DNA from: JBFXDI01 sp050181295
GTDB taxonomy: Bacteria > Pseudomonadota > Alphaproteobacteria > Rhizobiales > Aestuariivirgaceae
Direction: 5' to 3'
DNA length: 60,969 bases
Assembly: GCA_050181295.1 (NCBI GenBank)
Contig: JBFXDI010000006.1
Span: 1-60,969 of the forward strand
Part shown: positions 24,885-34,060 of the stretch, in pieces
Position numbering within the stretch: position 1 is the first letter of the stretch
How the letters are laid out: every line of letters starts with the position of its first letter
Program-made: the position numbers and the translations under genes
The notes under the pieces: generated by a model
Told to the model about the DNA's origin: nothing
The model's input: the letters and a program-made list of their open reading frames with translations, nothing else
Database searches by the model: none

Positions 24885-26462
24885 ATGAACCAGCCCGTCA
24901 GACGCGCCCTCCTTTCCGTTTCAGACAAGATTGGCCTTGCCGATTTCGCGCGGGGGCTTGCCGAGCTTGGCATCGCCCTCGTCTCCACCGGCGGAACCGC
25001 CAGGTCGCTCAAGGAGCTTGGCCTCACGGTCACCGACGTGTCCGAGGTCACGGGCTTCCCCGAGATCATGGACGGGCGCGTGAAGACGCTGCACCCGAAG
25101 ATTCACGGCGGGCTTCTCTCGGTGCGAGGCAATGCCTCTCACGAGGCTGAGCAGGCCGAGCACGGCATCGGGAACATCGACCTCCTGGTCGTCAACTTCT
25201 ACCCCTTCGAGGCGGCGGTCGAGCGTGGCGCCGGCTACGACGAGATGGTGGAGACCATCGACATCGGCGGCCCCGCCATGACGCGCGCCGCCGCCAAGAA
25301 CCACGCCGGGGTGACGGTCGTGGTGGACCCCGCCGATTATGACGCCGTGCTGGCGGAGCTCCGGCAGGCAGGCGGCACGACGAGCGTCGAACTGCGCCGC
25401 CGGCTCGCGGCCAAGGCCTTCGCGCGCACGGCGGCCTATGACAGCCTGGTGAGCGGCTGGCTCCTTGGCGAGGCGGACGAGCAGACGCCGCCCTTCCGCG
25501 CCATCGGCGGCCGGCTGAAGCAGACGCTGCGCTATGGCGAGAACCCGCACCAGTGGGCCGCCTACTACGCCGCCGGAACGGGGCCTGGTCTCGCGACCGC
25601 GCGCCAGGCGCAGGGCAAGGAGCTCTCCTACAACAACATCAACGACGCGAGCGCCGCGCTCGACTGCGTGAGCGAGTTCGAAGCGGCCCGCGCCGCTTGC
25701 GTCATCGTCAAGCATGCGAACCCCTGCGGCGTGGCCCTGGCCGAAACGGCGGCCGACGCCTATCGCCTCGCGCTTCGCTGCGATCCCGTGAGCGCCTATG
25801 GCGGCATCCTCGCCTTCAACCGCGCGCTCGATCGGGAAACGGCCTCCGAGATCGGAAAGATCTTCACCGAGGTGATCATCGCGCCCGGCGCCGACGAAGC
25901 AGCGATCGCCCTTCTCGCCGCCAAGCCGAACCTGCGGCTTCTGCTCACCGGCGGCATGCCGGATCCGGCTCGCTCCGGCATGGAGGCACGGACGGTCTCC
26001 GGCGGCTTCCTCGTGCAGTCGCGCGACGCGAGCCTGTTCGACGAGACGGCACTGAAAATCGTGACCCGACGCAAGCCCTCCGAGCGGGAGATGGCGGATC
26101 TCCTCTTCGCCTTCCGGGTCGCCAAGCATGTGAAGTCGAACGCCATCGTCTTCGCGAGGGACGAGGCGACGGTCGGCATAGGCGCCGGCCAGATGTCGCG
26201 CGTGGATTCAACGCGGATCGCCGCGTGGAAATCGGCCGATGCCGCGGCGGCCGCCGGCCTGAGCGAGCCCCTCGCCAAGGGCTCGGTGGTGGCGTCCGAT
26301 GCCTTCTTCCCCTTTCCCGACGGCGTGCTCGAGGCCGCGAAGGCCGGGGCCACGGCCGTCATACAGCCTGGCGGAAGCCTGAGAGACGAGGACGTGATCG
26401 CCGCCGCAGACGATGCCGGCCTCGCCATGGTGTTCACCGGACAGCGCCATTTCCGGCATTGA
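24885..26462 (+). CDS. purH: bifunctional AICAR formyltransferase / IMP cyclohydrolase PurH
   Basis: PurH performs the last two steps of IMP synthesis. The N-terminal MGS-like cyclohydrolase domain (about 1-190) carries STGGTARSLKELG and MDGRVKTLHPKIHGG; the C-terminal transformylase has LRYGENPHQWA, KHANPCGVA and SDAFFPFPDG. The start at 24885 gives 525 residues, the usual length; an in-frame ATG at 24855 would add ten basic residues. It follows the heparinase-like gene by 77 bases. Confidence 0.96.
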   Translation: MNQPVRRALLSVSDKIGLADFARGLAELGIALVSTGGTARSLKELGLTVTDVSEVTGFPEIMDGRVKTLHPKIHGGLLSVRGNASHEAEQAEHGIGNIDLLVVNFYPFEAAVERGAGYDEMVETIDIGGPAMTRAAAKNHAGVTVVVDPADYDAVLAELRQAGGTTSVELRRRLAAKAFARTAAYDSLVSGWLLGEADEQTPPFRAIGGRLKQTLRYGENPHQWAAYYAAGTGPGLATARQAQGKELSYNNINDASAALDCVSEFEAARAACVIVKHANPCGVALAETAADAYRLALRCDPVSAYGGILAFNRALDRETASEIGKIFTEVIIAPGADEAAIALLAAKPNLRLLLTGGMPDPARSGMEARTVSGGFLVQSRDASLFDETALKIVTRRKPSEREMADLLFAFRVAKHVKSNAIVFARDEATVGIGAGQMSRVDSTRIAAWKSADAAAAAGLSEPLAKGSVVASDAFFPFPDGVLEAAKAGATAVIQPGGSLRDEDVIAAADDAGLAMVFTGQRHFRH

Positions 26463-26511
26463 GCGACTGATGTAGGGTGCGGTTCCGCGAGAGGGCTTCG
26501 AGGAGACCGTC

Positions 26512-26832
26512 ATGCTCGTCACCACCACCAACACCATCGAGGGCCGCAGGGTCATCGAATACAAGGGCCTCGTCGCCGGCGAGGCGATTCTCGGCGCCAA
26601 CCTGTTCCGCGATCTCTTCGCCTCGATCCGCGACATCGTGGGCGGCCGTTCCGGCGCCTATGAGAAGGTGTTGGGCGACGCGCGCCAGACGGCCATCGCC
26701 GAGATGACCGACAAGGCGGCGAGCCTCGGAGCCAACGCCGTCATCGGCGTCGACATCGACTACGAGACGGTGGGCAACAACGGCTCGATGCTGATGGTGA
26801 CCGCCGCCGGCACCGCGGTCTGGATCGAGTAG
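26512..26832 (+). CDS. YbjQ/UPF0145 heavy-metal-binding domain protein
   Basis: A 106-residue protein with the YbjQ pattern: VTTTNTIEGRRVIEYKGLVAGEAI near the start, DARQTAIAEMTDKAASLGAN in the middle and a terminal beta strand. The family is pentameric, is called heavy-metal binding in databases, and has no firm function. It follows purH by 49 bases and may share its transcript. A palindromic repeat follows its stop. Confidence 0.88.
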   Translation: MLVTTTNTIEGRRVIEYKGLVAGEAILGANLFRDLFASIRDIVGGRSGAYEKVLGDARQTAIAEMTDKAASLGANAVIGVDIDYETVGNNGSMLMVTAAGTAVWIE

Positions 26833-26842
26833 TTTCGATCTT

Positions 26843-26928
26843 CGTCATGCCCGGCCTCCGAGCCGGGCATCCTTTTGCCAGCGCTCAATCGTTGCAAAAG
26901 GATGGCCGGGTCAAGCCCGGCCATGACG
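26843..26928. repeat. nested palindromic repeat, copy 3 of 3
   Basis: 86 bases bounded by CGTCAT (26843-26848) and ATGACG (26923-26928), with inner stems TGCCCGGC/GCCGGGCA and GGCCGGG/CCCGGCC and a ten-base ATCCTTTTGC/GCAAAAGGAT pairing between them. It is the best preserved of the three copies and lies between the convergent ybjQ-like and glutamate dehydrogenase genes. Confidence 0.8.
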
Positions 26929-26951
26929 CCACGCATTGGTTGCTCGAAAAT

Positions 26952-29900
26952 CTACACCGCCGCCGTCAGCTCGTTGAGCTGGCTCGCCGCGACGGAGAGC
27001 TTCGAAAGCTCGAACGACTTCTCCGACAGGAGTTCGTCGAGACCGCGCCGCACGCGCTCGACCGCGCCCGCATGCGTCTCCACCCAGCGGCCCCACGAGG
27101 CATCCTTCGACTTGCCCCCAACCGCCTTCACCACGATGCCGCGATGCGTCTGGAAGATGCCGTCGATCGAGCGGTTGATGGCGAGGCGCTCGTAAAAATC
27201 CTTCGCGGTCATGGAGACCGCCTGCCCGATCAGCCGGTCCACCCCGAGGTCGTGGGCCGCCTCGAAGAACACGCGCGCCACGGTCTCGATCGACCGGCCC
27301 GTCTGGCTCGCCACCAGCACCACGTCCGGTCCCCGCTGCAGGTAGCGAAGCCCCGCGAAGATGCGCGCCGTGGCGTCCGGCACGCCCGCCTTGACATAGG
27401 TCTCGATGCGCTCCTTGAGCGTCGCGCGAGCATTTTCCGGCAGCACCTTGGAAAGACTCGCGGAAAGCTCGGCGATTCCCTTGGTGTAGTGGGCAACGAG
27501 CCCCTCGAGCCCCTGGCGCAGCGGCGCGTTGCGGAGATACCAGATGGTGAGCCGCCGCATGAGCGACTGGAGCTCCAGATACATCTCCGTCTGGAGCGCG
27601 GTCGGAATGCGGCTGTCGAGCTTGTCGACGCTCTCATTGAGGCCGACGAAGCCGAAGGAATCGCGCGCCAGCGCATAAGCCGCCGTGATCTCGGCGATGC
27701 CCTGCCCCGTCTCCTCCTTGAGTCGCCAGACGAAGGAGGGCCCGCCGCGGTTGATCATGCTGTTGGCGAGCATCGTGGCGATGATCTCGCGCCTGAGCTT
27801 GTGGCCCGCGATCTCGGCGGCGTACTTGCCCGTCATCTTGTCCGGGAAGTAGCGCACGAGCTCGCGTCCGAGGTAGGGATCATCGGGCACCGCGCTGTCG
27901 AGGATCTGGTCGAAGAGGACGATCTTGGCATGCGCCATGAGCACCGCGAGCTCGGGCCGCGTGAGGCCGCCGCCCGCCGCGTTGCGCTCCGCCAGCACCT
28001 TCTCGTCGGGGAGCGTCTCGAGTTTGCGGTCGATAAGGCCGCGCGATTCGAGCGACCGGATGAGGCGGGCGTTGTAGCCGATCTCGTCGTTGGCGCGCGC
28101 CACGCCGAGCGACAGGCAGAGCGTCTGCAGATAATTGTTGCGGAGCACCAGTTCAGCAACCTCATCGGTCATCGAGGCGAGGAGCTTGTTGCGGGCCGAT
28201 CGCTTGAGTTTGCCCGCGGCTTCGGCCGCGCCGAGCGCGATCTTGAGGTTGACCTCTATGTCGGAGGAATTGACGCCCGCCGAATTGTCGACGGCGTCGT
28301 TGTTGATGCGTCCGCCCTTGAGCGCATATTCCACGCGCGCCTTCTGGGTGACGCCGAGATTGGCACCCTCGCCCACAACCTTGGCTCGTAGCTCGGCCGC
28401 CGTCACCCTGAGCCCGTCATTCGCCCGGTCGCCCGCGTCCTGATTGGTCTCGGTGGAGGCGCGCACATAGGTGCCGATGCCGCCGAACCAGAGGAGGTCG
28501 ACGTCGAGCCTGAGAAGCGCAGTCATGAGCTCGGCCGGGGTTGCGGTTGAGGTTTCTAGGCCGGTCATCGCCTTCACCTCGGCGCTGAGCGGGATGGCCT
28601 TGAGCTGGCGCGAGAAAATACCGCCGCCCTTGCTGATGAGCTTCTTGTCGTAATCCTGCCAGCTGGAGCGCGGCAGCTCGAAGAGCCGCTTGCGCTCGGC
28701 AAAGCTCTTGGCGGCGTCCGGGTTGGGATCGAGGAAGATGTCGCGATGGTCGAAGGCGGCGAGCAGCCGGATCTCGCGCGACAGAAGCATGCCGTTGCCG
28801 AACACGTCGCCCGACATGTCTCCGACGCCCATGACCGTGAAGGGGCTGGTCTGGATGTCGCGATCCATCTCGCGGAAATGCCGCTTCACGGCCTCCCAGC
28901 CGCCCTTGGCCGTGATTCCCATCTTCTTGTGATCGTAGCCGGCCGACCCGCCGGAGGCGAAGGCGTCGTCCAGCCAGAAGCCATGCTCCTCGGAGATGCC
29001 GTTCGCGATGTCGGAGAAGGTGGCCGTGCCCTTGTCGGCCGCGACCACCAGATAGGGATCGTCGCCATCGTGGCGCGCGACGTCGCGCGGCGGCAGGACG
29101 CGACCCTTGGCGTCAAGATTGTCGGTGATGTCGAGAAGGGCGGAAACGAAGCTCTTATAGGCGCTTACGCCTCCGGCTTGAATCACTTCGCGAGGCGCGC
29201 CGACCGGGATTCTCTTGGGCACGAAGCCGCCCTTGGCGCCCACCGGCACGATGACGGCGTTCTTGACGCTCTGCGCCTTCTGGAGGCCCAGCACCTCGGT
29301 CCGGAAGTCCTCCGGCCGGTCGGACCATCTGAGGCCGCCGCGGGCGATCTTGCCGCCCCGCAGGTGAACGCCTTCGAAATCCGGGGAATAGACGAAGATC
29401 TCCGCGAAGGGTCGCGGCGCCGGCAGCTCGTCCAGGCTCCGGCTGTCGATCTTGAAGGAGATTTCCGGTTTCGGCCGTCCCTCCTGGCAGGGCTGGTAGT
29501 AGTTGGTGCGCTCGATGCTGCGCATGAGATTGAGAAGGCGCCTGACGATCCGGTCCTCATCGAGGCTCGGCACGCTGTTGAGCGCTTCGGCGATCTCGGC
29601 CGCGAGCGCCTTGACCTTGGGCTTGCGGGCAGCCTTGGTCTTCGGCGTCCTGCCGTCGATGACGAAACGGTCCCGGAACAGCGCCACGAGCTTGACCGCG
29701 ATCTCGGCATGCTTGACGAGCGTGGCGGCGATGTACTCGGCGGAATAGGGAATGCCCGCCTGCCGCAGGTATTTCGCGCAGGCCCTGAGCAGCGCCGCCT
29801 CCCGCCATGGCAACCCGGCCTTGAGCACCAGGCCGTTGAAGCCGTCGTTCTCTGCCGCTCCGCTCCAGACGGCGTCGAATGCCTGCTCCAGCCGCCTGGC

Positions 29901-31775
29901 GTCGGCGGCGATGTCGATCGGCGCGCCGTCGGCGGATTCGAGCAGCACCTCGTGGATGAAGACAGGCCGCAGGGAACCCTCGACACCGCGCTCGACCCTG
30001 TATGTGCTCTCCTCGATCGCCCGGAAGCCCATGTTCTCGAGGATCGGGAGACGGCCGCTCAAGGGAATGGCCGCGTCGTAGCGGTAGAGCTTGAGGCGCG
30101 CCGAGGCCGGTGCATCGCCTTGGACGCGATAGAATTCGACCGCCACGCGGTCGCTTTCCTTGAGCCCCTCGATCTGCCCGATGTCGTGGATCGCCGCGCG
30201 CGGCGTGAAGGTGTCCTGATAGGCGAGCGAAAAGGCGCCGCGATAGAACCTGGAATAGCGGGCGGGATCGTCGAAGGCCTCGACGATCGCTTCCGCGAGC
30301 CGGTCGTCCCAGGTGCGCAGGATCTCGCCGATCTCCTCCTCGAGCTTAGCAAGATCCGGCTCGCGCGGCTTCGTGTCGTCGCGCGTGATGATGAAATGCA
30401 CCCGCACCAGCGGGCTCTCGCCGAAGGAGGGCGCGAAGGAGGAGACGCGTCCGCCATAGGCCTTGGCGAGCCTTTCGCCGGCGCGCTGGCGGGAATCGGT
30501 GTTGAACCGGTCGCGCGGAATGAAGAGGTAGGCGGAGACGAAACGGTCGAAGCGGTCGCGGCGCACGAACAGGCGCGTGCGCGGACGCTCGTCCAGATGC
30601 AGGAAGCCGTGCGCCATGGTCGACAGCTCCTCCGTCTCGATCTGGAGGAGCTCGTCGCGCGGGAAATTCTCCAGGACGTTGAGCAGGCCCTTGCCGGAAT
30701 GGCTTCCGGCATTGAAGCCGCTCTTGGCCATGACGCCCTCGATCTTGCGGCGGATGAGGGGCGTCGTGCTGGGACTGGAGGTATAGGCGGTCGAGGTGAA
30801 GAGGCCGACGACGCGAAGCTCGCCCTTGAGGTCGCCCTGGGCGTCGAACGTCTTGATGCCGATATAGTCCATCGGGACCCGCCGATGGACGGTCGAGAGC
30901 GCATCCGACTTGGTGATGAAGAGCGGCGCGGGCTGCCTGAGGAAGGCGCGAATCTCAGGCGTCATCGCCACCATGGCCTTGCCCCGGCGCAGGACCTGCA
31001 TGGCCGGATCGCGCAGGATGCCGAGGCCCGTGCCGGAAACCGGCTTGAGGTTGCCTTCGCCTGAGCGTCCCTCGAACACATATTCCCGCACGCCGAGGAA
31101 GGTGAAGTGGTTGTCGAGCAGCCACTGCAGGAAGGCCATGGCTTCGGTCAGCTCGGCGACCGGCACGGGTGGTGGATTTCCCTGATAGTCGGAGACCACC
31201 TCGCGCAGCCTGGCCTGCATGGAGCGCCAGTCGAGCACTGCGGTGCGCACGTCGTCCAGCACCGCCAGGAACTCCTTGCGCAGGCTTTCCCGTTCCGCGG
31301 CGTCGCGGATCACGCCCACGTGGATGTGGATGAGGCTTTCGCGGATGAAGCCGTCGCCGTCGCGGCGCTCGGGCGAGATTTCCTCGAGCGTCCCCGCGGC
31401 GGTGCGGCGGACGCTCAGGATCGGATGCAGCACCAGGCGGATGTCGCAGGCGCGTTCCGTCAGCAGCGTCAGCGCGGAATCGACGAGGAACGGCATGTCG
31501 TCGTTGGCGATCTCGATGACGGTCACATCGCCGCCGCGGCTCGCCTTGGCCTCGAAAAGGCGAACGATGGCCCGTCCGGGCTTGCGCTGCGCGATGAACT
31601 TCGCTGCGCCCCGCGCGAGGGCGGCAAGATCCTCGTTGGAATAGGGCCGGAGGTCCTCCGGCATGGCGCCCGCGAAAAGCTGCGCGGCGAGGATGCCTTC
31701 CGCCTTGCGCGGGCCTCCGGCCGCCTTCACCACGTCCGCCCAACGCGGCGCATCCCTGCCCACGAGCTTCAACAT
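26952..31775 (-). CDS. NAD-specific glutamate dehydrogenase, large (GDH-180) class
   Basis: A very large (1607 residues) single-polypeptide NAD-dependent glutamate dehydrogenase that oxidises glutamate to 2-oxoglutarate and ammonia. The N-terminal half carries ACT-like regulatory regions; the catalytic block is central, with GGLRWSDRPEDFRTEVLGL and PVGAKGGF (the catalytic Lys near residue 845). Length fits the GDH-180 class. I start at the ATG at 31775 (MLKLVGRD) because GGGGAGG lies eight bases upstream; an in-frame ATG at 31811 lacks one. It appears intact and monocistronic. Confidence 0.95.
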   Translation of the reverse strand: MLKLVGRDAPRWADVVKAAGGPRKAEGILAAQLFAGAMPEDLRPYSNEDLAALARGAAKFIAQRKPGRAIVRLFEAKASRGGDVTVIEIANDDMPFLVDSALTLLTERACDIRLVLHPILSVRRTAAGTLEEISPERRDGDGFIRESLIHIHVGVIRDAAERESLRKEFLAVLDDVRTAVLDWRSMQARLREVVSDYQGNPPPVPVAELTEAMAFLQWLLDNHFTFLGVREYVFEGRSGEGNLKPVSGTGLGILRDPAMQVLRRGKAMVAMTPEIRAFLRQPAPLFITKSDALSTVHRRVPMDYIGIKTFDAQGDLKGELRVVGLFTSTAYTSSPSTTPLIRRKIEGVMAKSGFNAGSHSGKGLLNVLENFPRDELLQIETEELSTMAHGFLHLDERPRTRLFVRRDRFDRFVSAYLFIPRDRFNTDSRQRAGERLAKAYGGRVSSFAPSFGESPLVRVHFIITRDDTKPREPDLAKLEEEIGEILRTWDDRLAEAIVEAFDDPARYSRFYRGAFSLAYQDTFTPRAAIHDIGQIEGLKESDRVAVEFYRVQGDAPASARLKLYRYDAAIPLSGRLPILENMGFRAIEESTYRVERGVEGSLRPVFIHEVLLESADGAPIDIAADARRLEQAFDAVWSGAAENDGFNGLVLKAGLPWREAALLRACAKYLRQAGIPYSAEYIAATLVKHAEIAVKLVALFRDRFVIDGRTPKTKAARKPKVKALAAEIAEALNSVPSLDEDRIVRRLLNLMRSIERTNYYQPCQEGRPKPEISFKIDSRSLDELPAPRPFAEIFVYSPDFEGVHLRGGKIARGGLRWSDRPEDFRTEVLGLQKAQSVKNAVIVPVGAKGGFVPKRIPVGAPREVIQAGGVSAYKSFVSALLDITDNLDAKGRVLPPRDVARHDGDDPYLVVAADKGTATFSDIANGISEEHGFWLDDAFASGGSAGYDHKKMGITAKGGWEAVKRHFREMDRDIQTSPFTVMGVGDMSGDVFGNGMLLSREIRLLAAFDHRDIFLDPNPDAAKSFAERKRLFELPRSSWQDYDKKLISKGGGIFSRQLKAIPLSAEVKAMTGLETSTATPAELMTALLRLDVDLLWFGGIGTYVRASTETNQDAGDRANDGLRVTAAELRAKVVGEGANLGVTQKARVEYALKGGRINNDAVDNSAGVNSSDIEVNLKIALGAAEAAGKLKRSARNKLLASMTDEVAELVLRNNYLQTLCLSLGVARANDEIGYNARLIRSLESRGLIDRKLETLPDEKVLAERNAAGGGLTRPELAVLMAHAKIVLFDQILDSAVPDDPYLGRELVRYFPDKMTGKYAAEIAGHKLRREIIATMLANSMINRGGPSFVWRLKEETGQGIAEITAAYALARDSFGFVGLNESVDKLDSRIPTALQTEMYLELQSLMRRLTIWYLRNAPLRQGLEGLVAHYTKGIAELSASLSKVLPENARATLKERIETYVKAGVPDATARIFAGLRYLQRGPDVVLVASQTGRSIETVARVFFEAAHDLGVDRLIGQAVSMTAKDFYERLAINRSIDGIFQTHRGIVVKAVGGKSKDASWGRWVETHAGAVERVRRGLDELLSEKSFELSKLSVAASQLNELTAAV

Positions 31776-31907
31776 GACGCTTGCCTCCCCGGAATCCTGC
31801 TGAACCGGCATTCTCGCCAGCCCCGATGCGGTTTCTCCGCCGCTTCCGTCTCTACGCGAAGTGTAAAGGCAATATGTCGATCTCGCCAGCGGGGCAAGCC
31901 GGCGCGC

Positions 31908-31935
31908 GAAAAAGCCCGGCCGGGGGCCGGGCTTT
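31908..31935 (-). terminator. Rho-independent terminator after the L,D-transpeptidase
   Basis: Perfect 11-base arms AAAGCCCGGCC (31911-31921) and GGCCGGGCTTT (31925-31935) around a three-base loop. On the minus strand the stem runs into a run of five T. It lies 28 bases after the L,D-transpeptidase stop and before the glutamate dehydrogenase start. Confidence 0.85.
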
Positions 31936-31962
31936 CTTGGGTTCAGTACAGGCCGGGTGGCG

Positions 31963-32568
31963 TCAGAGGACGATCACCTTGGAATTGATCGCGGCGCGGT
32001 CGTAGAGGTCGATGACCTCCTCGTTCAGCATCCGGATGCAGCCCGACGACATCGCCTGCCCGATCGTGTCCGGCTGGTTGGTGCCGTGGATGCGGTAGAG
32101 GGTGTCCTTGTTGCCCTGATAGAGATAGAGCGCCCGGGCGCCGAGCGGGTTGTTGGGTCCGCCCTCCATCACTTCCGGCAGGAGCCTGCCGTACTGCGCC
32201 AGCTCGCGCTCGATCATCTCCTTGGGCGGGTGCCAGCGCGGCCACTCCTGCTTGCTGCCGACACGCGCGATACCCGACCAGGAAAAGCCCTGCCGGCCAA
32301 CACCGATGCCGTAGCTGATCGCCTTGCCGGCGCCGAGAACATAGAAAAGCCGCCGCTTGCGGGTGTCGATGACGATCGTTCCGGGCCTTTCGGCAGTGCG
32401 GTAGGCGACAATCTCCTTGCCGCCATAGCGGGACGTCCGCTTCTTGTTCGTGTTCGAACGCGAGAACATGGATTGGAAGTTGAAGAGGGTGTCCCTGCCC
32501 TCGGCATGGACGGCAGTCGGCAACAGGCCGACCGCGAAGGCGGACAAGACAAAACGACGGCGATTCAC
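31963..32568 (-). CDS. L,D-transpeptidase (YkuD domain), exported
   Basis: A cell-wall cross-linking or lipoprotein-anchoring enzyme acting in the periplasm. From the GTG at 32568 it is 201 residues with a signal peptide (about 1-22, NRRRFVLSAFAVGLLPTAVHA). The YkuD catalytic motif is intact: His161-Gly-Thr...Ser175-Gly-Cys177-Ile-Arg. GTG is chosen because GGGGAG lies seven bases upstream; an ATG at 32616 would add 16 residues before the signal. It ends at a strong terminator. Confidence 0.92.
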   Translation of the reverse strand: MNRRRFVLSAFAVGLLPTAVHAEGRDTLFNFQSMFSRSNTNKKRTSRYGGKEIVAYRTAERPGTIVIDTRKRRLFYVLGAGKAISYGIGVGRQGFSWSGIARVGSKQEWPRWHPPKEMIERELAQYGRLLPEVMEGGPNNPLGARALYLYQGNKDTLYRIHGTNQPDTIGQAMSSGCIRMLNEEVIDLYDRAAINSKVIVL

Positions 32569-32705
32569 GATGACACTCCCCGTTAGCCCACGGAACTCGT
32601 TGCTCGCCACTGACACTCGCGGAATGTGGTGAAATTTGCGCTAATGCCGGGGCGGACCAAGGCCGACTTTTGGCGGCAAAGGGGCTGATCGCAAGTCAAA
32701 CACGA

Positions 32706-33386
32706 TCACGGCTTCGTGAGCATGCCGGCCTGAAGCGCCCAGACCCCTGTCCGCTTGATCTCGGCGTCCTCGAGCTCGCGTGTCACGGGAACGCAGTATT
32801 CGGCCAGTTTATGCAGGTCGCCCCGTGGCAGATAAGACCGGCCGGGATCGCCGATGAGCACGCAGCTTCCCTGCCTTTGGGCCTGTCGCAGCCAGGCAAG
32901 CACCCTGGTCGCCAGCGCCTTCTCGTAGAAGATATCGCCGACCAGAATCGTATCGAAACTGCCCGGCGGCGCGCCGAGAAGGTCGAGGGTTGTCACCTCC
33001 GCCTCAACACCGTTCAGCGGTGCATTGATCCGCACCGCCGCGCCCGCCATGGGGTCGATGTCAGCCGCCAGGACCCGCGCGGCCCCGGCCTTGAGCGCAG
33101 CCACGCTCACAAGCCCCGAGCCCGCCGCCAGATCGAGCACGTCCCTGCCCCGGACAAGGTCCGCGTTGTCGAGCACATGGCGGGCAAGCGCCTGGCCGCC
33201 AGCCCATGCGAAGGCCCAGAAGGGCGGCGGGAGGCCGATCTCTCCCAGTTCCTCCTCGGTCTTGCGCCAGATAGGCAGCGATTCTTCCGCGAGATGGAGC
33301 GAGATCTCAGGCACGAGCGGAACCGGCAAAACCTTCGTGTTGGCGCGGATGAAGGCCTCGCGGTCCTGCGGCTGGATTTCCGTCAC
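32706..33386 (-). CDS. ETF-beta lysine methyltransferase-like (METTL20 family) protein
   Basis: A 226-residue class I methyltransferase with FIRANTKVLPVPLVPEISLH, PPPFWAFAWAGGQALARHVL, the SAM-binding VLDLAAGSGLVSVAAL and the post-I acidic AADIDP. This pattern is that of mitochondrial METTL20 and its alphaproteobacterial homologues, which methylate lysines on the beta subunit of electron transfer flavoprotein; databases often label them ribosomal protein L11 methyltransferase. The GTG at 33386 overlaps the stop of the EVE gene (GTGA), so the two are coupled. Confidence 0.82.
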   Translation of the reverse strand: MTEIQPQDREAFIRANTKVLPVPLVPEISLHLAEESLPIWRKTEEELGEIGLPPPFWAFAWAGGQALARHVLDNADLVRGRDVLDLAAGSGLVSVAALKAGAARVLAADIDPMAGAAVRINAPLNGVEAEVTTLDLLGAPPGSFDTILVGDIFYEKALATRVLAWLRQAQRQGSCVLIGDPGRSYLPRGDLHKLAEYCVPVTRELEDAEIKRTGVWALQAGMLTKP

Positions 33387-33817
33387 TTCGCGACGGGCGC
33401 GTCCTTGAGGCCGCCGCGCTTGCAGATGAACTTCCATTCCGCGGCCGTGACGGGCTGCACCGACAGGCGTGAGTTCTTCACCAGCACCATGTCCTTGAGC
33501 TCAGGGATTATCTTGATCTCCTCGAGGCTGACCGGCTTGGGCAGATCGCGGACGGCGCGCACGTCCACGCACTCCCAGCGCCCATCGTCGGTGGTCGAGT
33601 CGCGGTGGATTTCCGCCGCGACCTCCACGATGCCCACGATCTCGAGCCCCTCCTGGGAGTGGTAGAAAAAGCCGAGATCGCCCTTCTTCATGGCCCGCAT
33701 GTTGTTGCGCGCCTGGTAGTTGCGCACCCCGGACCATTCCTCGCCCTTGGCCCCTTTCGCCTTCTGCTGCTCCCAGGACCAGGCCGAGGGTTCCGACTTG
33801 AACAGCCAATAGGACAT
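33383..33817 (-). CDS. EVE domain-containing protein
   Basis: A 144-residue single-domain EVE protein (PUA-like fold): it begins MSYWLFKSEPSAWSWEQQ, then EWSGVRNYQARNNMRAMKKGD and FFYHSQEGLEIVGIVEV. EVE domains bind modified bases in nucleic acids and occur both as housekeeping proteins and fused to restriction enzymes. This stand-alone type is widespread. It is translationally coupled to the ETF-beta methyltransferase-like gene. Confidence 0.9.
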   Translation of the reverse strand: MSYWLFKSEPSAWSWEQQKAKGAKGEEWSGVRNYQARNNMRAMKKGDLGFFYHSQEGLEIVGIVEVAAEIHRDSTTDDGRWECVDVRAVRDLPKPVSLEEIKIIPELKDMVLVKNSRLSVQPVTAAEWKFICKRGGLKDAPVAK

Positions 33818-34060
33818 GCCGCGCCTCCCGAACGAATTTGCCGGCCGACACCATGGAGCAGCGGGCTCCGCCCTTCAACCTGTGAGAGGGATTGACGGCA
33901 ACCCATGACAACCATGCTCGGGAGACCCTTGACCGGACTGGAATCCCTGCCCTAGAGGCTCTTGCAAGAGCGGATCCGTCTTCGAGTGGGATAGCCGGCA
34001 TGCGGGCGGTTCGCTCGTTTCGCCGGCGGATGGATCGGCGCGGTCCTGGTGCCAGTCTCC

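Noticed and set aside
28746..31064. Long open frame (over 770 codons) on the plus strand opposite the glutamate dehydrogenase gene
   Set aside because: It is the antisense shadow of a GC-rich gene; composition is low-complexity and no family motif appears, while the minus-strand gene has full catalytic motifs.
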